The translations under genes and the position numbers were made by a program. From JAZLGI01 sp045616225 (GTDB lineage Bacteria; Spirochaetota; Spirochaetia; Sphaerochaetales; Sphaerochaetaceae): DNA of 64,000 nucleotides. Where the stretch lies: the NCBI GenBank assembly GCA_045616225.1, contig JAZLGI010000042.1:1-64000 (forward strand), written 5' to 3'. A model generated the notes under the pieces. The model worked only from the letters and a program-made list of their open reading frames with translations, did not search any database and had not been told where the DNA came from. How positions within the stretch are numbered: position 1 is the first letter of the stretch; each line of letters begins with the position of its first letter. Below, piece by piece: positions 31,948 through 39,514 of the stretch.

Positions 31948-32511
31948 ATGATTAAAGCAGGACAGATTGATAAGGGTACAGCTCTTCTTATCAAAGGTCA
32001 GCCGTTTATCTGTGTAGAACGTGAGTTTGTTAACCCGGGAAAGGGAAGTGCATTTGTACGTCTTAAGCTCAAGAGCCCAACAACAGGACAGACACTTTCA
32101 GAGACAATCAAGAGCCAGGATTCTGTAGAAGATATTAACGTTGAAACACTTGATTATCAGTATTCTTATAATGACGGCGAAATGTTCCACATGATGAATT
32201 CAGATACATTTGATGACGTTACTGTTCCAATGGGAAACTTTGATCATTATGAACTTCTTATGAAAGAAGGCGAGACATACCGCTGTACAGTTTTTAACGA
32301 AGAAATTCTTGACATCCAGATTCCTTCAAAGGTTGTTTACGAAGTTGCAGAAGCAGAAGAAGCAATCAAGGGAGATACAGTTCAGGGTGCAACAAAGTTC
32401 GTCACAACAGAGACAGGACTCAGAGTAAGAGTTCCTATCTTCATCAAGCAGGGCGAGAAGATTAGAGTAAATACAGAAACAAGAGAGTATCTGGAAAGAG
32501 TCAACGACTGA
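31948..32511 (+). CDS. efp: Elongation factor P
   Basis: A 187-residue EF-P, the factor that relieves ribosome stalling at proline runs. The start is ATG 31948, supported by AGAGGTG 8 bases upstream; an in-frame ATG 9 bases earlier lacks this spacing. The KOW-like domain I holds NPGKGSAFVRLKLKS with the lysine that is modified in EpmA-dependent species; the two OB domains follow, ending GEKIRVNTETREYLERVND. The modification genes epmB (next) and epmA (34679) are in the same neighbourhood, so beta-lysylation of that lysine is very likely. A strong terminator follows the gene. Confidence 0.96.
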   Translation: MIKAGQIDKGTALLIKGQPFICVEREFVNPGKGSAFVRLKLKSPTTGQTLSETIKSQDSVEDINVETLDYQYSYNDGEMFHMMNSDTFDDVTVPMGNFDHYELLMKEGETYRCTVFNEEILDIQIPSKVVYEVAEAEEAIKGDTVQGATKFVTTETGLRVRVPIFIKQGEKIRVNTETREYLERVND

Positions 32512-32543
32512 TTATTCCGGTTGATTATTCCGGCTATTTTTTC

Positions 32544-32578
32544 AGGGCTGTGGTTTAATCACAGCCCTTATTTTTTTT
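32544..32578 (+). terminator. Intrinsic terminator after efp, just before epmB
   Basis: AGGGCTGTG (32544-32552) pairs with CACAGCCCT (32560-32568), 9 bp with a 7-base loop, followed by TATTTTTTTT. The T-run ends only about 3 bp before the epmB start codon, so epmB must rely on read-through or a promoter inside this element. Confidence 0.85.
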
Positions 32579-32581
32579 GCT

Positions 32582-33613
32582 ATGGCAGTAACATCTTTAG
32601 AAGAATTAAGTAAAAAATTTGTACTTACGGAAAAAGAACTTTCATGGAAGGAAAGCCCAATATCTGTTCCTGTTCTCATAACAGATTACTACCTGTCATT
32701 AATAGATTCAGACAACCCAAATGACCCTCTGAGACGACAGGTTTTTCCTTTGTCTTCTGAAAATACTGAGCTTGAAAAAGAATCAGATGACCCTCTGGCA
32801 GAGAAAGAACACAGTCATGGAGAACGCCTTATTCACCGTTACCAAAGCAGGGTGGCTTTTCTTACAACAGATATCTGCGCCCAGTATTGCAGACATTGTT
32901 TCAGAAGAAGATTCACAGGTTCTATGATGGGACCTGCAACAGAAGATGATGTCAACAAAGCCTGTGACTATTTGAAAAAACACAGTGAAGTAAAAGAAAT
33001 GCTTATGACAGGAGGAGATGTTCTCACTCTAAGTGACCAAATGCTGGATTCTTACATAGAAAAGTTCAGAGAGGCATCCCCAAAGCTCATCATAAGAATC
33101 TGTACTAGGGTTCCTGTGGTTAATCCGGACAGAATAACAGATGACCTTGTTGGCATTTTTAAAAAACATAATACTGCACCATTTTACCTTCTTACTCAGT
33201 TTAACCACCCAAGAGAGCTTACAGAAAAATCTGTTAAAGCCTGTGCAAAGTTCATAGATGCCGGTATTCCTGCAATGAACCAAACTGTTCTGCTCAAAGG
33301 AGTTAATGATGACGCAGATACTCTTGAGATGCTTTGCAACGAACTTCTGTTTGCAAGAATAAAACCTTACTATCTCTTTCAGGGAGACCTTGTAACGGGA
33401 ACTTCAGAGTTTAGAGTTCCTATTCAGAAAGGAATGGAAATAGAGCAGGAACTTAGAAGACGACTCAGCGGTCTTGCCATGCCAAATTATACTTTGGATT
33501 TGCCCCAGGGAGGAGGAAAAATTCCACTCTGCGGTTCTTATGTGATATCCCATTCAGAGGGAACTTGGAAATTCAGGACTCTATACAACGAAGAAAGAGA
33601 ATACCCGGATTAA
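32582..33613 (+). CDS. epmB: Radical SAM lysine 2,3-aminomutase for EF-P (EpmB)
   Basis: A 343-residue KamA-family radical SAM enzyme. The 4Fe-4S motif is CAQYCRHCFRRRF near residue 100; further family segments are MLMTGGDVLTLSD near 140 and LLKGVNDDADTLEMLCNEL near 240. At 343 residues it has the shorter EpmB-like size, without the long C-terminal extension of catabolic lysine 2,3-aminomutases. EpmB turns L-alpha-lysine into R-beta-lysine, which EpmA attaches to EF-P. No ribosome binding site precedes the ATG; instead the efp terminator ends three bases away. It is convergent with coaE, 6 bp apart. Confidence 0.9.
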   Translation: MAVTSLEELSKKFVLTEKELSWKESPISVPVLITDYYLSLIDSDNPNDPLRRQVFPLSSENTELEKESDDPLAEKEHSHGERLIHRYQSRVAFLTTDICAQYCRHCFRRRFTGSMMGPATEDDVNKACDYLKKHSEVKEMLMTGGDVLTLSDQMLDSYIEKFREASPKLIIRICTRVPVVNPDRITDDLVGIFKKHNTAPFYLLTQFNHPRELTEKSVKACAKFIDAGIPAMNQTVLLKGVNDDADTLEMLCNELLFARIKPYYLFQGDLVTGTSEFRVPIQKGMEIEQELRRRLSGLAMPNYTLDLPQGGGKIPLCGSYVISHSEGTWKFRTLYNEEREYPD

Positions 33614-33619
33614 CTAAGG

Positions 33620-34669
33620 CTAAGGCAATTCTGAAACCGCCTGTTTTAAATCTGACGGCAAATTGTCAAAAACAGCTTTTCTTCTGTTTTCTTTCTCTGT
33701 CCGGTAGCCATTGATTACGGCAGGTTTGAGAAGGTGAGGTTTCTGAACAGTTTCCTTAATTTCCTTAATTACAGGAACAGTTTTCTGCACGACCTGTTTT
33801 TGTTCTTCTTGCAAGACCGATACTTCCTGCGGAAGAACAACCTTAAGCGGTTCTTCGCTTACGGATAATTCTTCAAGAACCTGAGCTATCTGTGGTTTTT
33901 CTATTGGAGACTGAATGTTCTGCGCAGTTTCTTCAGTTTTTTCAGGCACAAAAGAAAGAGCAAGAAAGACCAAGGCAACGGCAATTCCAACAACCAGAGC
34001 CGGAATAAGATACTTTTTCAAAGAAGTCTTCTTCTTTATGACCTCTTCTTTCTTCTCTTTCTTTTCTCCGGAAAGTTCAGGAAGGTCTAAATCATGAACC
34101 TTTTGGGTAATTGCATCTGCCAATCCCAGCTTTTTAAGCACATTGTTTACATCGGTCTTTAAGTGAGTGTTTTGCTCGTTGACTATCTCCTCTATTGGAC
34201 ATTGGTAGGCATTTGTGACGTAATCTACGTCGTTTTGGGACTTGTCACGTGCAATGAATTCTTCTTTTGAGATTGCGTTGCGACGGGCGGCTCTGGTGTA
34301 TCTTAACTTTAAAGAGGCCTCTACATAAATTATTGCCTTGCAATGCTTATCAAGACCCGCTCTTCTGATTAAGGCGCCGTTTATGAAGAAAGGCTTGTCC
34401 GTTTCCTTTTCGTGTTCAAGAATCTGTTCCGTGATATATGGGTAAATTATATTTTCCAAGGCGCAGAGACGAGTCTGGTTTGTAAAGACTATTGAAGCTA
34501 TCTTTCTTCTGTCTGTTGTACCGAATTCGCGTTTTATGCTTTCTCCAAGAATTTCGTATGAATCTTTTGCCATTGTGTCCAAATCAAGGACTTCTATTCC
34601 CTTTGTCTGGATTATTGAGGCAATGTAGTTTTTCCCGGAGGCTATTTTACCCGTTATTCCGTAAATCAT
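33620..34669 (-). CDS. coaE: Dephospho-CoA kinase fused to a membrane-anchored C-terminal tail
   Basis: A 349-residue protein, about 150 longer than usual CoaE. Residues 1-195 form the kinase: P-loop ITGKIASGKNYIA at the start, VLDLDTMAKDSYEILGE, FINGALIRRAGLDKHC and RYTRAARRNAISKEEFIARD in the lid. Then comes a lysine/glutamate-rich stretch (GEKKEKKEEVIKKKTSLKK), a membrane helix (YLIPALVVGIAVALVFLALS, about 222-243) and a valine/proline/glutamine-rich outer tail of about 105 residues. CoaE performs the last step of coenzyme A synthesis and is normally cytosolic. The P-loop has N where most have T or S. It follows epmA by 9 bp. Confidence 0.82.
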   Translation of the reverse strand: MIYGITGKIASGKNYIASIIQTKGIEVLDLDTMAKDSYEILGESIKREFGTTDRRKIASIVFTNQTRLCALENIIYPYITEQILEHEKETDKPFFINGALIRRAGLDKHCKAIIYVEASLKLRYTRAARRNAISKEEFIARDKSQNDVDYVTNAYQCPIEEIVNEQNTHLKTDVNNVLKKLGLADAITQKVHDLDLPELSGEKKEKKEEVIKKKTSLKKYLIPALVVGIAVALVFLALSFVPEKTEETAQNIQSPIEKPQIAQVLEELSVSEEPLKVVLPQEVSVLQEEQKQVVQKTVPVIKEIKETVQKPHLLKPAVINGYRTEKENRRKAVFDNLPSDLKQAVSELP

Positions 34670-34678
34670 GTCTTACCC

Positions 34679-35653
34679 TTACTTTATCATCTTTGAGAAC
34701 GGGAATGAAAGAACCTCGTCTATGTCCTTGATTCCAAGTTCTGCCATGAGAAGTCTGTCCAGTCCAATGGCAACTCCGCTGCACTTTGGGAAAGTTGAGA
34801 AGATTTCTGCAAAAGACTCATCTGTATCCGGAATAACCTTTCCGTTTGAAATTCTCTCAGAAGCCATTTTTGCAGCTTCTTCCTTATAGTAATTTTGTAT
34901 AATTTCTATATTATCTTCTTCAAGATAACAATTGGCAACTTCTATTCCGTTTATGTAAAGCTCCCACCTTCTTCTGTAATAACCCTCCTGCTTTGCCAGA
35001 CACTCTATCTGTTTTGGATAGTCCTTAAGAAGAACAGGGTGGTCTGTAGGAAGATTTGGTTCTACAAATGTAAGGAAGATACGGTTAAATGTGTCGTCCC
35101 AGCTCTCTCTTTCAGGAACACTAAGCCCAAGTTCCCTTGCCCTTGCAATTAAATCAGAAGGCTTTTGAAGAAGATTAAGATCTGTGTTGTCTGCATAACG
35201 CATGAGGGCATCTCTCATAGTCATAACTTCAAAATCTGCCAGAACACAGGCAGGAGTACCGTCCAGAGCAGTAGCTTTAATGAAATCCTGAGTCAGACCA
35301 ATGGAATCTGTTTCATCAAAGCCAACAGTATAGTATTCAAGCATGGAAAACTCCGGATTGTGAATATTCCCAAGCTGTTCACAATTTCTGAAGCATTTTG
35401 AAATCTGAAAAAGACTTCCGTATCCCTGACTTATCATTTTTTTCATGAAAATCTCAGGAGACGGTATCATATACATCTCAGAGCTGCCCATAAATTCATT
35501 TATGAAAGTTGTGGCAAAACTGTCTATTGTTGCCTCCGGAATTAAATCAGGGGAAAGAGTTGGCGTTTCTACCTCCAGATAATCCTTACCCAGAAAGTAT
35601 TTACGTATATTCATATAAAGGGAGCTTCTTGCTTTTGCTATGTCTTTGTTCAT
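34679..35653 (-). CDS. epmA: EF-P lysine ligase (EpmA, GenX/PoxA)
   Basis: A 324-residue class II lysyl-tRNA synthetase-like catalytic domain without the anticodon-binding domain. Motif 2 is FQISKCFRNCEQLGNIHNPEFSMLEYY (ends quoted) near 90, and motif 3 is SGVAIGLDRLLMAELG near 295. This length and layout is that of EpmA, which joins beta-lysine to the conserved lysine of EF-P. epmB and efp lie convergently 1 kb away. coaE follows by 9 bp on the same transcript. The start is divergent from mnmE with only 38 bp between them. Confidence 0.93.
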   Translation of the reverse strand: MNKDIAKARSSLYMNIRKYFLGKDYLEVETPTLSPDLIPEATIDSFATTFINEFMGSSEMYMIPSPEIFMKKMISQGYGSLFQISKCFRNCEQLGNIHNPEFSMLEYYTVGFDETDSIGLTQDFIKATALDGTPACVLADFEVMTMRDALMRYADNTDLNLLQKPSDLIARARELGLSVPERESWDDTFNRIFLTFVEPNLPTDHPVLLKDYPKQIECLAKQEGYYRRRWELYINGIEVANCYLEEDNIEIIQNYYKEEAAKMASERISNGKVIPDTDESFAEIFSTFPKCSGVAIGLDRLLMAELGIKDIDEVLSFPFSKMIK

Positions 35654-35655
35654 GA

Positions 35656-35684
35656 TTGTAATGTTAAAGCTTTTGTAGTAATTT
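35656..35684 (+). promoter_or_regulatory. Promoter of mnmE, start point on the start codon
   Basis: TTGTAA (35656-35661), 17 bases, TAATTT (35679-35684). The expected first RNA base is 35691-35692, the G of the GTG start codon, and no ribosome binding site is present; a leaderless transcript is likely. Confidence 0.5.
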
Positions 35685-35691
35685 ATCTACC

Positions 35692-37029
35692 GTGAAATAT
35701 GACACTCAGGACATAATCTATGCACTCGCAACACCATGGGCAACAGGGGCAATTGCCGTAATAAGAATAAGCGGAGAAGGCTGTATCAAAGCTCTTGAAA
35801 ATACCCTTGTGTGCAAAAACAAAATCTCTTCATATCCTACAAATTCTGCAGTGTTCTGCCGCTTTAAAGACAATGGAAAAACAGTAGATGAAGTAGTTGC
35901 AACCGTTTACAAAGACGGACACGGATACACAGGACAGGAGTCAGTTGAAATTTCATGTCACGGCGGTCTTGAAGTTGTCAAAGCCATTCTTGCAGTGCTT
36001 GAGAAACTTGGATTCAGACAGTCCGGCAGGGGAGAATTTACACTCAGAGCCTTTATGTCAGGAAAAATGGACCTTACAAGGGCAGAAGCAGTAAACGAGC
36101 TTATAAACAGCAAGGCGCAAAAAGCCCGTGAAAGCGCAATAGAAAGACTCTCCGGAACACTTTTTAAGCAAATTAAAGCAATTTCAGACACAGTCACGCA
36201 GGTTATGGGAGTTCTTGAAGTCCAGCTTGATTATGCAGAAGACGAAATCTCAGAAGACGTATCTTTCCCTGCAGAGGAAGTCAGAAAAGCAATAACAGAT
36301 ATAGACAGAATACTTGACACCTACAGCACGGGAAGACTCTTCAGTCAAGGAGCAAAAGTAGTCTTGGCAGGAAACACAAACGCCGGCAAAAGCTCACTGT
36401 TCAACCTATTTCTCAAACAAGACAGGTCCATAGTAAGCAGCACAGCCGGCACTACAAGAGATTACATAGAAGCACAATGCACACTTGACGGAATCCCAAT
36501 TACCCTCTATGACACGGCAGGCTTCAGAACCAGCGACTGCGACATAGAAAACGAAGGCATCAGAAGAAGCCGGCAAGTCCTTGAAGACGCCCAAATCATC
36601 ATTTACCTTCAAGACGCCACAGACATGACAACTCCGGACAAAGACCTCACAGAAGACCCCAGAACCATAAAAGTCATAAACAAGACCGATGCAAACAAGA
36701 TAGAAAAAGACGGATGGCTGTCTGTTTCTGCAAAAACATCAGCCGGTTTTGACAAGTTAAAAGAAGAGATAGCAAAACATTTGGGACAAGGTACAGATAC
36801 AGAAGTTTCTGCTACAGTTGTTATAGAAAATGAAAGACAGAGACAGCTCTTGCAAAGAGCAAAGGACAGTTTAAACGCAGCCCTTTGTGCAAATAATGCA
36901 AACCTTCCGGTAGATTTAATCTCATTGGATATTCAGGAAGCCCTTGAAGCACTGGGAGAGATAACCGGAGAAGTCTCTACAGAAGACATATTGGACAGAA
37001 TATTTGAAAACTTCTGTGTAGGCAAATAA
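35692..37029 (+). CDS. mnmE: tRNA modification GTPase MnmE (TrmE)
   Basis: A 445-residue MnmE. It has the N-terminal folate-binding domain (IIYALATPWATGAIAVIRISG, ends quoted), helical domain, an inserted G domain with G1 GNTNAGKSSLF near 225, G2 TTRDYIEA, G3 DTAGF and G4 NKTD, and the C-terminal FCVGK with the essential cysteine. With MnmG it installs the aminomethyl-type group at the wobble uridine of tRNAs. The start is GTG at 35692. mnmG follows after 12 bp, so the partner enzymes are made together. Confidence 0.96.
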   Translation: MKYDTQDIIYALATPWATGAIAVIRISGEGCIKALENTLVCKNKISSYPTNSAVFCRFKDNGKTVDEVVATVYKDGHGYTGQESVEISCHGGLEVVKAILAVLEKLGFRQSGRGEFTLRAFMSGKMDLTRAEAVNELINSKAQKARESAIERLSGTLFKQIKAISDTVTQVMGVLEVQLDYAEDEISEDVSFPAEEVRKAITDIDRILDTYSTGRLFSQGAKVVLAGNTNAGKSSLFNLFLKQDRSIVSSTAGTTRDYIEAQCTLDGIPITLYDTAGFRTSDCDIENEGIRRSRQVLEDAQIIIYLQDATDMTTPDKDLTEDPRTIKVINKTDANKIEKDGWLSVSAKTSAGFDKLKEEIAKHLGQGTDTEVSATVVIENERQRQLLQRAKDSLNAALCANNANLPVDLISLDIQEALEALGEITGEVSTEDILDRIFENFCVGK

Positions 37030-37041
37030 CCGGAGAAAACA

Positions 37042-38832
37042 ATGGATTACGATATCATAGTAATAGGCGGAGGACATGCAGGAATAGAAGCCTGCCTTGC
37101 ATCTGCAAGAATAGGATTTAAGACACTTCTCATAACACAAAGCCTTGATGCAATAGGAAGACTGTCATGCAATCCTGCTGTGGGAGGACTTGCAAAAGGA
37201 AATCTCGTAAGGGAAACAGATGCACTTGGCGGAGCTATGGGGCAACTTATAGACTCTACTATGATACAGTTCAGAATGCTTAACCAAAGCAGAGGACCTG
37301 CTGTACAAAGCCCAAGAGCCCAGGCAGATAAGTTTTCTTATTCACGTTTGGCAAAAGAGACAGTTGAAAATCAGAAAAACCTCAACCTCTTCATGGACAC
37401 GGTGACAGATTTGCTTACAGAAAGCTCCAAAGTCTGTGGAGTGGAAACCCAAAGAGGAATAAGATTTACATCAAAAGCTGTGGTTCTGACAACCGGAACT
37501 TTCATGAACGGAAGAATCTTCATAGGAGAATATGACCACAGTGCAGGAAGACTTGGAGAAGAAGCTGCAATAGGACTTGGAGATAACCTCAGAAAAAAAG
37601 GCTTTGATGTAGGCAGATTAAAAACCGGAACACCTGCAAGGGTAAGGTTTTCAAGTCTTCACACAGACAGAATGGAAAAACAGGACGGAGATTCACAGAT
37701 TGTTCCGTTCTCTTTTATGAATGACAGTGTAGAAAGACCAATGGTGCCATGTTGGATTACTTATACAAATAACACAACTCACCAAATTATTAGGGATAAC
37801 ATTCACAGAAGCCCGCTTTACGGTGGAAAAATTGTAGGAAAGGGTCCAAGGTACTGTCCTTCAATAGAGGATAAGGTAATGAGATTCCCTGAACGTGACA
37901 GGCATCAGGTTTTTGTAGAACCGGAGGGACTTGGAACAGAAGAAATGTACCTCAACGGCCTTTCTTCTTCACTTCCGGAAGAAGTTCAGCATGATTTCAT
38001 TCATTCTGTTGTGGGACTTGAAGATGCAATAATCATGAGACCTGCCTATGCCGTTGAATATGATTATCTAAATCCTCTTCAGCTTAAGAATTCACTTGAG
38101 AGCAAAGTTCTTGAAAACCTTTTTGTTGCCGGTCAGACAAACGGAACAAGCGGTTACGAAGAAGCTGCTTCACAAGGACTCATTGCAGGAATCAACGCCT
38201 GTCAGAAACTCAAGGGAGACAAACCTCTTGTTCTTGACAGGACTCAGGCTTACATTGGAGTTCTTATAGATGACCTTGTAACAAAGGGAACAAAAGAACC
38301 TTACAGAATGTTCACAAGCAGGGCAGAGTACCGTCTTAATTTAAGGCACGATACAGCAGATGAAAGGCTCACAGAACTTGGCTATGAAGTGGGACTTGCA
38401 AGCAGTGAAAGACTTGAGAAACTCAGAGATAAGGTTTCAAAGATAGAAGCCCTTCAGGAACTTTTGTCCCATAGAAGTTATGAAAAGAGAAATGCTCTTG
38501 CCGCTTTGAAAATACCTGAAGTGAAACTAAATGATATGGCAGCTGTAATTCCTGAGATAAATGATTACAGCACAGAGATTAAGACTCAGACAGAACTGAA
38601 AATAAAATACGACGGATACATAAAAAAACAGGAACGCCAGGTAGATAGGTTTGCACGTTTGGAAAACATCCTTATTCCTCAGGATTTTGACTACGACAAA
38701 GTAGAGGGTATTTCTGCAGAATCAAGGGAAAAATTCAAACAGGTGAGACCTTCTTCTCTTGGACAGGCCTCAAGAATTTCAGGTGTAAGGGTTTCAGACA
38801 TAACTGTTCTCATGGTATGGCTCAGGAAGTAA
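37042..38832 (+). CDS. mnmG: tRNA uridine modification enzyme MnmG (GidA)
   Basis: A 596-residue FAD protein. The dinucleotide fold is IVIGGGHAGIEACLASARIG at the start; GidA signatures are CNPAVGGLAKG near 45, GRLKTGTPARV near 190 and GQTNGTSGYEEAASQGLIAG near 360. The C-terminal helical domain that binds MnmE ends LGQASRISGVRVSDITVLMVWL. It is slightly shorter than typical (620-630). RBS CCGGAG lies before ATG. It sits in the common order mnmE-mnmG-rsmG, with rsmG starting 1 bp after its stop. Confidence 0.96.
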   Translation: MDYDIIVIGGGHAGIEACLASARIGFKTLLITQSLDAIGRLSCNPAVGGLAKGNLVRETDALGGAMGQLIDSTMIQFRMLNQSRGPAVQSPRAQADKFSYSRLAKETVENQKNLNLFMDTVTDLLTESSKVCGVETQRGIRFTSKAVVLTTGTFMNGRIFIGEYDHSAGRLGEEAAIGLGDNLRKKGFDVGRLKTGTPARVRFSSLHTDRMEKQDGDSQIVPFSFMNDSVERPMVPCWITYTNNTTHQIIRDNIHRSPLYGGKIVGKGPRYCPSIEDKVMRFPERDRHQVFVEPEGLGTEEMYLNGLSSSLPEEVQHDFIHSVVGLEDAIIMRPAYAVEYDYLNPLQLKNSLESKVLENLFVAGQTNGTSGYEEAASQGLIAGINACQKLKGDKPLVLDRTQAYIGVLIDDLVTKGTKEPYRMFTSRAEYRLNLRHDTADERLTELGYEVGLASSERLEKLRDKVSKIEALQELLSHRSYEKRNALAALKIPEVKLNDMAAVIPEINDYSTEIKTQTELKIKYDGYIKKQERQVDRFARLENILIPQDFDYDKVEGISAESREKFKQVRPSSLGQASRISGVRVSDITVLMVWLRK

Positions 38833-38833
38833 A

Positions 38834-39493
38834 ATGGAAGATATTCTCATAGTAAAACTGGCAGAAGGGTTAAGACAGATAGATTCATCTCTTTTAGATG
38901 ATAAAAAATTGGAAAAAATGCTCACCTATTATGATTGTCTCATGCGTTTTAATCCAACTTTGAAACTGGTTGGAGCAACCGGAGAAGAGTTAATAGTAAA
39001 GCATTTTCTTGATAGCCTTGCACCTGTTCCTGTTATAAAGCAATTTATTTCCCAAGAACAAGTTAAAGCTGCAGACCTTGGAAGCGGTAACGGTCTTCCG
39101 GGACTTTTGCTTTCAATAGCTTTCAATGACTGGGATTTTTCGCTTGTTGACAAAATGGGAAGAAGAATTTCATTTCTTTTGGGTGCTGTTGCCACTTGCA
39201 ATCTTGCTCCACGTGTAAAGGTTGTTGAAAAAGACTTATCAAAGTTGGAAGAAAAGTACAATGCTTTAGTGTTCAGAGCTTTCAGACCTTTTGAGGATAT
39301 TGCAAAGGACCTTGTAAGAATTACCCAAAAGGGAAGTTACGTTTTTGCATACAAGAGTTCTGAAGAAAACATTGCACAGGAAACAGAAACTCTGGAAAAG
39401 CTTGTACCGGGGTGTTTTGATGTTTCTGTTCTGTCCTACGAGGTTCCTTTTCTGGAGGCAAAGAGAAACCTTATGGTACTCAAAAGACTGTAA
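38834..39493 (+). CDS. rsmG: 16S rRNA (guanine-527-N7)-methyltransferase RsmG (GidB)
   Basis: A 219-residue class I methyltransferase. The SAM-binding loop is AADLGSGNGLPGLLLSIA near 76, with VDKMGRRISFLLGAV near 100 and VFRAFRPFEDIAKDL near 150, all RsmG features. It methylates G527 of 16S rRNA, whose loss gives low-level streptomycin resistance. It begins 1 bp after mnmG, the usual neighbour. ftsK follows 21 bp later. Confidence 0.94.
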   Translation: MEDILIVKLAEGLRQIDSSLLDDKKLEKMLTYYDCLMRFNPTLKLVGATGEELIVKHFLDSLAPVPVIKQFISQEQVKAADLGSGNGLPGLLLSIAFNDWDFSLVDKMGRRISFLLGAVATCNLAPRVKVVEKDLSKLEEKYNALVFRAFRPFEDIAKDLVRITQKGSYVFAYKSSEENIAQETETLEKLVPGCFDVSVLSYEVPFLEAKRNLMVLKRL

Positions 39494-39514
39494 TTATGTT
39501 ATTATTTCCATACA

